From contig SVMW01000002.1 of NCBI GenBank assembly GCA_015067215.1, forward strand, positions 1 to 64,000: DNA of 64,000 bases, read 5' to 3'. Positions 28,238 through 37,364 of this stretch are shown here, piece by piece. Position numbers and translations under genes: made by a program. Position 1 is the stretch's first letter. Each line of letters begins with the position of its first letter. A model generated the notes under the pieces. It was given only the letters and a program-made list of their open reading frames with translations, was not told where the DNA came from and ran no database searches. Source of the DNA: Oscillospiraceae bacterium (GTDB lineage Bacteria; Bacillota; Clostridia; Oscillospirales; Ruminococcaceae).

Positions 28238-28744
28238 ATGGATAAAATGATTTACTGTCAGAAGGATATTCCAAAGGAAAAATGGCGTTATGGTTTCCGT
28301 TCAAGTGCGGCAACAGGCTGCGGATGGATAGCTACATACAATGCACTGCGCGTTATGGGATACAGCCCGACACCGCATATGGTTATTAAATACTATGAAA
28401 ATCAGATACCTGTTTTTAACGGAAACACGGGCACATTTGTTCTTTCGCCTGCAATGTTTTTCAAGCGGTTTGGTTTTCCTGTGCGTGTTACTGCAAAACG
28501 AAAGGATTTTGACCGTATTGCACAGCATTCGGATGTTTCAATCCTTTATTTCTGGTGGAAAAAAGGGATAAAGCTGGGTGCTCATTTTGTAGCGGTGCAA
28601 AACACTCCAAAAGGTTTTGTGGGATATAACACCTATACAAATTCAAAAGGGCCTGATTATTACGGCAAAAGTATTGATGAGTTTATAAAAAACAAAAAAT
28701 ATTTTGGTGCTGTACTTATCGGTATAAAAGACCGAAGAAAATAG
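28238..28744 (+). CDS. papain-like (C39-like) cysteine peptidase domain protein, no signal peptide
   Basis: SSAATGCGWIATYNALRVMGY (Cys), KLGAHFVAVQNTPKGFVGYNTYTN (His, Asn). Start at MDKMIYCQ. Confidence 0.6.
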   Translation: MDKMIYCQKDIPKEKWRYGFRSSAATGCGWIATYNALRVMGYSPTPHMVIKYYENQIPVFNGNTGTFVLSPAMFFKRFGFPVRVTAKRKDFDRIAQHSDVSILYFWWKKGIKLGAHFVAVQNTPKGFVGYNTYTNSKGPDYYGKSIDEFIKNKKYFGAVLIGIKDRRK

Positions 28745-28826
28745 AGTTATCATTATATTTGTTATATCACCAGGAGCACATTTTGATGTAGCCGCAAATT
28801 GTATATTCAATTTAACAGCAATATAA

Positions 28827-28866
28827 TCTATCCGCCTTTACAATATCGGTTCAGGCGGAGATTTTT
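28827..28866 (+). terminator. probable terminator
   Basis: TCCGCCT-N15-AGGCGGA followed by gATTTTT. Confidence 0.6.
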
Positions 28867-28882
28867 GTGTATATAAGACTTG

Positions 28883-28930
28883 TTGACAAACAAAGAAAAT
28901 AGGTTTATTATAAAGTTAGCAAAGGCTAAC
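28883..28930 (+). promoter_or_regulatory. sigma-A-like promoter with overlapping DtxR/IdeR-like palindrome
   Basis: TTGACA-17-TATTAT, then GTTAGC-aaag-GCTAAC at 28915-28930, just before AAGGAGGGG RBS. Confidence 0.6.
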
Positions 28931-28944
28931 AAGGAGGGGCAACT

Positions 28945-29295
28945 ATGACAGATTTGATTATAAGCATTGTTATTGCCGTGTTTATTGTAGTGGGAATAAT
29001 ATATGTAAGAAAGCATTTTAAACGCCAAAGCGGCTGCTGCGGTGGCGGAGGGGAATATATTTCCAAAAAGAAACTTAAAAATATTGCAGCAAAAAAAGTT
29101 TTTGTTGTGGACGGTATGACCTGCGAAAAATGCAAGGCCCGCATTGAACGATACCTTAACGATATAAGCGGTGTTGCAGCGACGGCAAATGTAAAGAAAA
29201 AAGAAGTTACCGTTTCAATGGCAAAACACTATTCAGATGATGAAATAACGTCTGTTATTGAAAAAGCGGGTTTCAAAGTTTTGGAAATAAAATAA
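28945..29295 (+). CDS. FeoB-associated-type Cys-rich membrane segment fused to HMA metal-binding domain
   Basis: TM + KHFKRQSGCCGGGGE then VFVVDGMTCEKCKARIERYLNDISGV (GMTCxxC HMA). Confidence 0.72.
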   Translation: MTDLIISIVIAVFIVVGIIYVRKHFKRQSGCCGGGGEYISKKKLKNIAAKKVFVVDGMTCEKCKARIERYLNDISGVAATANVKKKEVTVSMAKHYSDDEITSVIEKAGFKVLEIK

Positions 29296-29331
29296 ATATT
29301 AATAATAAATTCAATAAAAGCTGTAAACCGT

Positions 29332-29360
29332 TTGAATAAATGCAATATATGTTGTATACT
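29332..29360 (+). promoter_or_regulatory. sigma-A-like promoter of the corrinoid/metal cluster
   Basis: TTGAAT-17-TATACT. Confidence 0.5.
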
Positions 29361-29401
29361 TTAAACAGATACAAATACTGCAAAAAAAAGGAGTATCAGT
29401 T

Positions 29402-29668
29402 ATGAAAGAAAACAGTTTCTGCTATTATAAAAACACAGCCTGCGGATATTTTCCGTGCCACAAGGTAGACAATGATGAGGATTTTAACTGTATGTTCTGC
29501 TACTGCCCGCTGTACGCTTTGGGAGACAAATGCGGTGGCAATTTTAAGTATATAGAAATGGGTATAAAAGATTGTTCAGACTGTCTTATCCCACACAGTG
29601 AAAACGGATATCAGTACATCAACTCCAAATTCTTTGAAATTGTTGAACTTGCAAAGAAAAAGGATTAA
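29402..29668 (+). CDS. cysteine-rich small domain protein (zf-like, PF04071-type)
   Basis: CYYKNTACGYFPCHKVDNDEDFNCMFCYCPLYALGDKCGGNF...DCSDCLIPH. Confidence 0.75.
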   Translation: MKENSFCYYKNTACGYFPCHKVDNDEDFNCMFCYCPLYALGDKCGGNFKYIEMGIKDCSDCLIPHSENGYQYINSKFFEIVELAKKKD

Positions 29669-29690
29669 TAATTAATTGAAGGGTGAATAT

Positions 29691-30233
29691 ATGACAGACA
29701 TTCAGCTGCTATCCATTGCAAGGGAACAGGGTTTTAACCCTGCCATAATCAGTACAAAGGATATTGTTGTGGACTATTCTTTCCGCAAATTCTGCGAAGA
29801 TAATCTCTGCGGGAAATATGGTGCAAACTATTCCTGCCCACCTGATTGCGGCACTCCCCGGCAGGTACATCAGAAAATGCTTTCAAAAGACAGTGCTCTT
29901 GTTCTGCAGATGATATGCGACATTGAAAGCTACGAAGATAAAGCCGCAGTACAGCAGGCGCGGGCATCGCTTAACAAAGCTGTGCTTGCAGTTATGGATA
30001 AAATGAATGAGTGTGGTTACAGCACAATACCGCTTGGCTATAACGGATGTCCGCTGTGCAACCCGTGCAGACGCACCCTTAATCAGCCATGCGTTTTCCC
30101 GGAAAGACAGATAAGCTGTGTTTCTGCATACTGTATCAATGTTTCAGAACTTGCAGAAACCTGCCGTATGGAATTTACCTGGTCTGACAAAAAGCTTTAT
30201 CTTTTCGGTATGATTTTGTTTGATAAACATTAA
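29691..30233 (+). CDS. DUF2284 family putative metal-binding protein
   Basis: CEDNLCGKYGANYSCPPDCGT...NGCPLCNPCRR...QPCVFPERQISCVSAYCIN. Confidence 0.78.
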   Translation: MTDIQLLSIAREQGFNPAIISTKDIVVDYSFRKFCEDNLCGKYGANYSCPPDCGTPRQVHQKMLSKDSALVLQMICDIESYEDKAAVQQARASLNKAVLAVMDKMNECGYSTIPLGYNGCPLCNPCRRTLNQPCVFPERQISCVSAYCINVSELAETCRMEFTWSDKKLYLFGMILFDKH

Positions 30234-30242
30234 AGGTGTATT

Positions 30243-30767
30243 ATGGAAAAAGGTCAGATACATATTTATACAGGTGACGGCAAAGGCAAAACTACAGCAG
30301 CGCTTGGTCTTGCTGTGCGTGCTGCAGGTGCAGGAAAAACAGTATATATAGGACAGTTTATTAAAGATATGGAATATCACGAAGTAGGTGTTCTGCGTTC
30401 ATTAAAGGGTGTTACTGTGGAGCTGTATGGTTCGGGTGACGGATGTTTTATTGACAGAGTACCTGCACAAAAGGACCTTGATGCTGCCGCTGCAGCAGTA
30501 AAAAAAGCAACTGAAGCAGCATCAGGCGGAAAATATGATGTTGTTATTCTTGACGAAATAAATATTGCCCACACACTGCGTCTTATAACCGAACAGCAGA
30601 TGCTTGACATTATGTCAAAAAAAGCCGAAAAAACAGAACTGGTTTTTACAGGACGAAACTGTCCGCAAAGTGTAATGGATAAAGCCGACCTTGTTACTGA
30701 AATGAAGGAAATTCGCCATTATTATTCAACCAAAGGATTGCTTGCAAGGGACGGAATAGAACGATAA
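30243..30767 (+). CDS. cobO: cob(I)yrinic acid a,c-diamide adenosyltransferase (CobO/BtuR type)
   Basis: IHIYTGDGKGKTTAALGLAVRAAGAGKTVYIGQF, VVILDEIN, ELVFTGRNCP. Confidence 0.92.
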   Translation: MEKGQIHIYTGDGKGKTTAALGLAVRAAGAGKTVYIGQFIKDMEYHEVGVLRSLKGVTVELYGSGDGCFIDRVPAQKDLDAAAAAVKKATEAASGGKYDVVILDEINIAHTLRLITEQQMLDIMSKKAEKTELVFTGRNCPQSVMDKADLVTEMKEIRHYYSTKGLLARDGIER

Positions 30768-30770
30768 AGT

Positions 30771-30813
30771 AAAAAAATATGCACTCCGCAGTATCAGGCT
30801 GAGGGGTGCATAT
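30771..30813 (-). terminator. terminator of the amidohydrolase/ior operon
   Basis: Minus strand ATATGCACccC...GgAGTGCATATTTTTTT. Confidence 0.7.
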
Positions 30814-30835
30814 CTGTTTATATATCGTAATTTTA

Positions 30836-31696
30836 TTAAAATGTGTTTCTTTTAAGCAAAGAACAGGCGTTTGTACACAATATCTTATCAAGTTCTTCGC
30901 AGGAAAGACCGCTGTTTTTTACCTTGCAGACGGCGTCTTTCTGGCTGTCCCACGGATTGTCAGACCCAAACAGAACCCTGTCAGCGCCAAACTTGTGTAC
31001 AATGCTGCAGAATTGTCTGTTGTCAAGCAAGCTGTTGTCATTTTCAAGGTAATAACTGTCATTGCCCCTGGGAACTACAGAACCAAGGCTGAAAGCAGTG
31101 TCTATATATACATCAGGAAAGCTGACGAGCGGTTCAATATCATCCCACAGTTTCCAGCTTCCCATATGTGCCGCAATAAATTTTACAGGACCTGCCTGTT
31201 TCAGCGCATTGACAATCATTGCAGGGGTGGAGTTTACAACACCGGGAAATCCGATATCAAGTCCTGCATGTGCTGCCACAATGAGTCCAAGTTCGCCTGC
31301 ACGCTCCAGAATTCTCACATAACGGATATCATCCTGTTTGACACCCTGATAAACAGGGTGTATTTTTATGCCTTTAAGTCCAAGTTGGGCAACACGTTTA
31401 AGTTCATTTTTCCAGTTATCATAATCGGGATGCATGCAACCAAAGGAAAAAATACCCTTATCTGCATAAAGAGTATTAAACTGTGCGGAATAGGTGTTCA
31501 TGTTTTCTACATTGGATGCTTTTACGGCAACAGGCAGCATTATTGAAAGATCTACATTGCTTTCGGACATGCTTTTTAAAATGCCATTTGCGGTGCCGTC
31601 AGCAAAGGCTTTTATGTGTGCTGTACTGCTGAGTTTTTCAATGGCAGAAGCGGCAATTTTATCGGGAAAACTGTGGGTATGAAAATCAACAATCAC
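30836..31696 (-). CDS. amidohydrolase family protein
   Basis: IVDFHTHSFP, GIKIHPVYQG, AAHMGSW, LFGSDNPW; start taken as GTG at 31696 after AAGGAGG (ORF-track start is too early). Confidence 0.82.
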   Translation of the reverse strand: MIVDFHTHSFPDKIAASAIEKLSSTAHIKAFADGTANGILKSMSESNVDLSIMLPVAVKASNVENMNTYSAQFNTLYADKGIFSFGCMHPDYDNWKNELKRVAQLGLKGIKIHPVYQGVKQDDIRYVRILERAGELGLIVAAHAGLDIGFPGVVNSTPAMIVNALKQAGPVKFIAAHMGSWKLWDDIEPLVSFPDVYIDTAFSLGSVVPRGNDSYYLENDNSLLDNRQFCSIVHKFGADRVLFGSDNPWDSQKDAVCKVKNSGLSCEELDKILCTNACSLLKRNTF

Positions 31697-31730
31697 AGCA
31701 AAACCTCCTTTTGAATTACTATAAAGAATA

Positions 31731-31765
31731 CAGGCAGGTCTGCAGTTGGTATACAGACCTGCCTG
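31731..31765 (-). other. intercistronic RNA hairpin
   Basis: CAGGCAGGTCTG-N11-CAGACCTGCCTG, 12 bp perfect; between ACT gene and amidohydrolase; no U-tract. Confidence 0.7.
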
Positions 31766-31785
31766 AGTGTTTCTGCAGTAATTTA

Positions 31786-32226
31786 TCAAATAATATTTTT
31801 GTGGTAAGCTTCATCGGCATCATAAAGGTCAAAGCCAACAGCATGGAGTGCATCGGCGGCTTTTTCGGCATCGTTGCATTTAAGCACAGCGGAAGCATCA
31901 TCGCCGTTTGCAAAAGCGTACATATATTCAATATTTACACCTGTTTCCATAATAGCATGCAAGGCTTTACTGAGAGAGCCGGCAGCATGAGGTACACGCA
32001 GGGCAATAACATCTGTGAGCATGGCCATATATCCGGCTTCTTTGAGTACCATAACACCTTTTTCAGGTTCGGATACTATCATACGAAGCATGCCGTATTC
32101 AGAACTGTCTGCAAGGCTTAATGCAACAATATTTACATCGCCTGCACCAAGTGTTTTGAGAACACTGTCAAGGCGGCCTTCTTTGTTTTCCAAAAATACT
32201 GATAATTGATGAATAGTATAACTCAT
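31786..32226 (-). CDS. tandem ACT domain protein
   Basis: HQLSVFLENKEGRLDSVLKTLGAGDVNIVALSLADSSEYGMLRMIV and second ACT half; located in the ior/paaK operon. Confidence 0.85.
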   Translation of the reverse strand: MSYTIHQLSVFLENKEGRLDSVLKTLGAGDVNIVALSLADSSEYGMLRMIVSEPEKGVMVLKEAGYMAMLTDVIALRVPHAAGSLSKALHAIMETGVNIEYMYAFANGDDASAVLKCNDAEKAADALHAVGFDLYDADEAYHKNII

Positions 32227-32238
32227 GGTTTTTCCTCC

Positions 32239-33570
32239 TTACAGGTTGCGATTATCGATTACTCGTTTTGCTTTGCCTTCACTTCTCTGGATAGATTTAG
32301 GTTCACAAAGTTTAACTTTAACAGCTATGCCGAGAGACTGTTTGAGTGCACTTTCAATTTTATTTTTGAGAGCTTCAAGTTTACGGATTTCGTCGGAGAA
32401 GTATTTTTCGTCAACTTCAACCATAACAGTAAGAACATCAAGGTTGTTTTCGCGGTCAATAACCATCATATAGTGTGGTGCAACACCTTCACCGACAGAC
32501 AGAAGTGTAGCTTCAACCTGAGTAGGGAATACGTTAACGCCACGGATAACTTTCATATCGTCTGTACGTCCCTTGAATTTCTGTATACGTGGCAGTGTTC
32601 TGCCGCATTCGCATTTTTCGTGTTCAATGCTTGTAAGGTCTTTTGTTCTGTAACGGATAAGCGGCATACCTTCTTTGGAAAGGGTTGTGAAAACAAGTTC
32701 ACCTGTTTCGCCGTCTGCACAAGGTGTGTGGTCAACAGGGTTCAGCACTTCAGGATAGAAATGGTCTTCGTAAACATGAAGACCTTTGTGGTGAATACAG
32801 TCACATGCAACACCGGGGCCTGTAATTTCACACAGACCGTAAATATCAAAACAGTTTACATTGAGAGTATCTTCAATCTGATGGCGCATTTCGTCTGTCC
32901 ATGGCTCTGCACCATTTATGCCGACTTTAAGCTGAAGACGGTCTACAATGCCTGCTTCTTTAGCTGCTTCAGCAAGGTACATAGCATAGGAAGGTGTGCA
33001 GGCAAATGCTGTTGCACCAAAGTCTTCCATACACATAAGCTGACGCTGTGTATTGCCTGATGACATCGGAATTGCCATACAGCCCAGTGCACGTGCACCA
33101 AGGTCAATGCCCATACCGCCTGTAAAAAGACCATAGCCATAACAAACATGAAGTTTGTCTTCTTCAGTAATACCGGCCATTGTCAGGGCTCTTGCCACAC
33201 ATTCGCCCCATACATCAACGTCTTTTTCTGTGTAGGAAGCAAGGGTAAGTTTGCCTGTTGTGCCGGATGTGCCCTGTACTCGGGCAATTTTGCTCTGTGG
33301 AACAGCAAGGAGACCAAACGGATAGTTTTCTCTCAGATCTTCTTTTGTCGTGAACGGAAGTTTTGTGATGTCATCAATGCTCTTGATATCTTCGGGTTTA
33401 ACACCTGCTTCATCCATTTTTTTTCGGTAGAAAGCTACATTTTCATAAACGTTTTTAACCTGTTTTACAAGTCGTTCACTCTGCAGTGCTTTCATCTCTT
33501 CGCGGCTCATACACTCAATTTCGGGGTCGCGGATTTTTTCTGACCAGTTTTCCAAAGATACTTTTGCCAT
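32239..33570 (-). CDS. paaK: phenylacetate-CoA ligase
   Basis: LPFTTKEDLRENYPFGLLAVP, RVQGTSGTTGKLT, DIYGLCEITGPGVA. Confidence 0.93.
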   Translation of the reverse strand: MAKVSLENWSEKIRDPEIECMSREEMKALQSERLVKQVKNVYENVAFYRKKMDEAGVKPEDIKSIDDITKLPFTTKEDLRENYPFGLLAVPQSKIARVQGTSGTTGKLTLASYTEKDVDVWGECVARALTMAGITEEDKLHVCYGYGLFTGGMGIDLGARALGCMAIPMSSGNTQRQLMCMEDFGATAFACTPSYAMYLAEAAKEAGIVDRLQLKVGINGAEPWTDEMRHQIEDTLNVNCFDIYGLCEITGPGVACDCIHHKGLHVYEDHFYPEVLNPVDHTPCADGETGELVFTTLSKEGMPLIRYRTKDLTSIEHEKCECGRTLPRIQKFKGRTDDMKVIRGVNVFPTQVEATLLSVGEGVAPHYMMVIDRENNLDVLTVMVEVDEKYFSDEIRKLEALKNKIESALKQSLGIAVKVKLCEPKSIQRSEGKAKRVIDNRNL

Positions 33571-33606
33571 TTTTCTTTTCCTCTTTTCGTTTTTATCAAA
33601 GCGAGC

Positions 33607-34185
33607 CTAGTCTGTTGCCAAATTATAACCCACATTAAATGCTGTTTTATTAATCTCTACTGTTTTGGAAGGTACAGTGCTTTCAATAACACTGTGCCAC
33701 TCTTCGATGGAAAAATCCATATGTTGTGCTGCAGCACCAAGAACAACGAGGTTAAATGTTCTTGGATTGCCCAGTTTTTTGGCTTCATCCATTGCGTTTA
33801 CAGAATATACATTATGTTCTTTTTTCAGATTTTCAATTATGTTTTCGGGATATTCGGCTGTGCCGATAACAACGGGCATTGGGTCAATACGCCAGTCATT
33901 TACAATAATAACACCATCTTTTTTAAGAAAATGTGCATATCTCAGTGCTTCAAGCTTTTCAAAAGCGATAATTACATCTGCCTGTCCTTCTTCCACAATA
34001 GGTTCATATACATTTTCGCCATAGCGTACAAAGGTTACAACACTGCCGCCACGCTGTGCCATGCCGTGAACTTCGGAAAGTTTGACATCATATCCTGCAC
34101 CGATTGCAAGCCCGCCAAGTATGCGGCTTGTAAGGAGAGTGCCCTGTCCGCCAACGCCGACTATCATAATATTTTTTGCTGCCAT
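33607..34185 (-). CDS. iorB: indolepyruvate:ferredoxin oxidoreductase beta subunit
   Basis: MIVGVGGQGTLLTSRILGGLAIGAGYDVKLSEVHGMAQRGGSVVTFVRYG. Confidence 0.93.
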   Translation of the reverse strand: MAAKNIMIVGVGGQGTLLTSRILGGLAIGAGYDVKLSEVHGMAQRGGSVVTFVRYGENVYEPIVEEGQADVIIAFEKLEALRYAHFLKKDGVIIVNDWRIDPMPVVIGTAEYPENIIENLKKEHNVYSVNAMDEAKKLGNPRTFNLVVLGAAAQHMDFSIEEWHSVIESTVPSKTVEINKTAFNVGYNLATD

Positions 34186-34189
34186 ATTG

Positions 34190-35938
34190 TCAACCCTCCT
34201 TAACCAGTTCTATTGCACCGAATTTGCACAGTTTTGCACAAAGACCGCAGCCGGTACACATTGTGTCATCAATTTTTACAGTTCCGTCGGACTGCTTTGT
34301 AATTGCAGGACATCCCGGTTTAAGGCACAGGCCGCATTTTTTGCATTTTTCGCTGTCTGCAATACAAACAGGTTTTTTACCTTTTGTCAGCAGAACACAG
34401 GGTGTTTTGGTTATGATAACGGAAACTTCATCTTTTTCCTGTTCTTCTTTTATTGTTTTTTCAAGCAGTTCAAGGTCAAATGCGTTTACACTGAATACGT
34501 TTTTAACACCGATAGCCTTGCAAAGCCCTTCAATATCAATAGCATATGCAGCATCACCCTGTAAGGTTTTGCCTGTTGCAGCGTGGTCCTGATGTCCTGT
34601 CATACCTGTGGTGGAGTTATCCATAATAATAACAGTGCCGCTGGCGTTGTTATATACCATATTCATCAGGCTGTTTACGCCTGTGTGCATAAAGGTGGAG
34701 TCCCCGATAACAGCAACCCATTCTTTTATAAATTCCTTGCCTTTTGCTTTTTCCATGCCGTGAAGGCTGGAGATGCTTGACCCCATACATACAGTGGTGT
34801 CAATAACACTTAGCGGAGCAACAGCCCCCAGTGTGTAACATCCGATATCACCTGCGGCATGCAGTCCGATTTTTTTAATTACATGGAAAACGCTGCGGTG
34901 AGGACAGCCCGGGCAGAGAATAGGTGGTCTGCCAGGAGCCTGTGCAGGCTGTGATATGTAAGTATCTTCTCCGAGGACGGCTTTTTTTATCATGTTGGCA
35001 CTGTATTCGCCAAGCACGGTAAAAAGTTCCTTGCCGTAAACTTCAATACCCCAGGATTTAACCTGCTCTTCGATTACAGGGTCAAGTTCCTCTATAATAT
35101 AAAGTTTGTCAACTTTTGATGCGAAATCACATATGAGCTCTTTAGGAAGAGGATTTACCATGCCAAGTTTTAAAACAGATGCATCAGGCAAAGCTTCCTT
35201 TACATACTGATAAGGGATACCGCTTGTGATAACCCCGATTTCAGTACCGGCCATTTCAATTTTATTTATCGGCATAGTGTTTGCAGCCTGCGCAAGTTCA
35301 GCATTGCACTGTTCTATTACAGCGTGACGGGGTTTTGCGTTGTTTGGCATCATAACAGTTTTGCTGATGTTTTTTACATATGGCCTGTCAGCATCTGTAC
35401 AAGGTTCGCACAGTTCCACAATACCCTGAGAATGTGCAAGTCTTGTTGTTATACGCAATACAACAGGTCGGTCAAATTTTTCGCTTATTTCAAAAGCAAG
35501 CTTTGTAAATTCCTTTGCTTCTGCACTGTCAGCAGGTTCCAGCACAGGCAGTTTTGCTGCACGGGCAACCATTCTTGTGTCCTGTTCGTTCTGGCTGCTG
35601 TAAAGCCCCGGGTCATCAGCAACAACAAAAACAAGTCCACCGTTTACACCTATGTATGAAATGCTGTAAACAGGGTCAGCAGCCACGTTGAAACCAACAT
35701 GTTTCATACATGCCATAGCACGGCTGCCTGCTATTGAAGCGCCAAGGGCGACTTCTGCTGCAACCTTTTCATTAGGGGACCATTCACAGTAAAGGCTATC
35801 CTTGTACTGTACAAGATATTCGCTTATTTCTGTGCTTGGAGTGCCGGGATAAGCTGCAGAAACCTTTACACCTGCTTCATAAGCGCCGCGTGCAATAGCC
35901 TCATTGCCAAGCATAATAACTTTTTTTGTCTGTGCCAT
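34190..35938 (-). CDS. iorA: indolepyruvate:ferredoxin oxidoreductase alpha subunit
   Basis: GNEAIARGAYEAGVKVSAAYPGTPSTEI; TPP region IGDSTFMHTGVNSLMNMVYN; C-terminal CKKCGLCLKPGCP and CTGCGLCAKLC. Confidence 0.95.
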   Translation of the reverse strand: MAQTKKVIMLGNEAIARGAYEAGVKVSAAYPGTPSTEISEYLVQYKDSLYCEWSPNEKVAAEVALGASIAGSRAMACMKHVGFNVAADPVYSISYIGVNGGLVFVVADDPGLYSSQNEQDTRMVARAAKLPVLEPADSAEAKEFTKLAFEISEKFDRPVVLRITTRLAHSQGIVELCEPCTDADRPYVKNISKTVMMPNNAKPRHAVIEQCNAELAQAANTMPINKIEMAGTEIGVITSGIPYQYVKEALPDASVLKLGMVNPLPKELICDFASKVDKLYIIEELDPVIEEQVKSWGIEVYGKELFTVLGEYSANMIKKAVLGEDTYISQPAQAPGRPPILCPGCPHRSVFHVIKKIGLHAAGDIGCYTLGAVAPLSVIDTTVCMGSSISSLHGMEKAKGKEFIKEWVAVIGDSTFMHTGVNSLMNMVYNNASGTVIIMDNSTTGMTGHQDHAATGKTLQGDAAYAIDIEGLCKAIGVKNVFSVNAFDLELLEKTIKEEQEKDEVSVIITKTPCVLLTKGKKPVCIADSEKCKKCGLCLKPGCPAITKQSDGTVKIDDTMCTGCGLCAKLCKFGAIELVKEG

Positions 35939-36019
35939 AACGGTTAATCCTTTCGGAAATAAGATTATATTTCAATTACTCTGCAATTTTATTTCAAATA
36001 AACGGGATGATAGTTTATA

Positions 36020-36089
36020 AATAAATATATCATATTTATTCGTAAAAATAAATAAAATACACCAAATATTCACTTTTGATGTGAATATT
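36020..36089. repeat. two inverted repeats in iorA/AraC divergent intergenic region
   Basis: AATAAATAT-atc-ATATTTATT (36020-36040) and AATATTCAC-ttttgat-GTGAATATT (36065-36089). Confidence 0.45.
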
Positions 36090-36605
36090 ATTTCGTGATG
36101 TTTAATCTGTGAAGAAAATTGATTTTAGACAATTAAATATATAATAATATGTACATATAATTCTGATTATAATTTTACATCAGAAGATATTATGTGTAAA
36201 TGAAACATATGTTGTTTTTTGGGCGGAAATATGTAAATTTGGTGCAGGCTATTGAAAAATGTGCAAAAATCAAGTCCATATGAATTCAAAGAATCTGCAT
36301 ATCAGACCAATAAGACGGAAAGGATTTGCAAATGCTTAATATTTCACAAAAAGTTAAAGTTGATATTATCTGATGGAAGCATTAACAACAAAACGTTTTA
36401 AAAGATAAAGATAAATGTGTACAACATCAACAAAAAATACCCCCCAAAACATTGTTAATTTTTTAATTTGGCAAAAAAACAAATATTGACCGTAATTTGT
36501 AAGATAAGGTATAATTATATATGAAAATCTGCATATTTCAATGTTTTGATATGTGCTAATATTTAGGTGTGACAATTTTATTATAGAGGGAAGGGACTGT
36601 TCGGT

Positions 36606-37364
36606 ATGGCATTTATATCAGGGTACATAGTGAATGCACAGCAAAAAGTAAATGACTATCTGCACAGTCACGGACATATCATTATTGTAATTTCGGGTTC
36701 ATGTGATGTCTGCTTTGAAAATCAGCAGCATAGCCTTACACCAAAATACACCTGCTTTATTCCTCCTAATACGGCACATACATTGGAGTGTACAGGCAGT
36801 GTGCTGGTGCTTGATGTTCCGGAAGAGATGATAAAAGCTATTGACCTTGTTTTTCTTACTGAAAATTCCATACTGGAAATCAACGAAAACTTGGCTCCGC
36901 TTATCACTCTTATAAGGTACGAGGTGGAAAACCGCAATTTCACCAACAATGAATCACTCAGATATCTTTATTATTATCTGTATGACAAGTTTGTTGAACA
37001 GTATCGTCTGCCGTCATTACAGTATATACACGAAAACTATGCTGATGACATCAGCATTACAAAACTGGCTGCAATAGAAAACTACAATGTTTCTTATTTT
37101 ACAAGCTGGTTCAAGAAAAAAACAGGGTGCGTACCCAGTGATTATTTAAAAATAGTCCGTATTGAAAAAGCCAAAGAAATTCTGACAACAACACGTTACA
37201 GGGTAATTGATGTGGCTTTGCAGGTCGGCTATAAAGACAGTTCTGCGTTTATACGTGCTTTCAGCGGGTTGGTAGGGATGACCCCGAACCAGTATCGCCG
37301 TCTGGCACTTGATAATAAAAACAGAGCAAATAAATCATTAACAAGAAAGGAAGGAGAAGTATGA
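36606..37364 (+). CDS. AraC family transcriptional regulator with N-terminal cupin
   Basis: Cupin-like N-terminus; SITKLAAIENYNVSYFTSWFKKKTGCVPSDYLKIVRIEKAKEIL...YRVIDVALQVGYKDSSAFIRAFSGLVGMTPNQYRR. Confidence 0.9.
   Translation: MAFISGYIVNAQQKVNDYLHSHGHIIIVISGSCDVCFENQQHSLTPKYTCFIPPNTAHTLECTGSVLVLDVPEEMIKAIDLVFLTENSILEINENLAPLITLIRYEVENRNFTNNESLRYLYYYLYDKFVEQYRLPSLQYIHENYADDISITKLAAIENYNVSYFTSWFKKKTGCVPSDYLKIVRIEKAKEILTTTRYRVIDVALQVGYKDSSAFIRAFSGLVGMTPNQYRRLALDNKNRANKSLTRKEGEV

Noticed and set aside
32206-33060. 284 aa plus-strand ORF opposite paaK
   Set aside because: Same codon-phase antisense artefact; paaK has full motif support.
35939-36605. Hidden small ORFs or riboswitch in the long ior/AraC spacer
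   Set aside because: No ORF with an RBS and no known riboswitch core recognised; only palindromes and AT-rich sequence.
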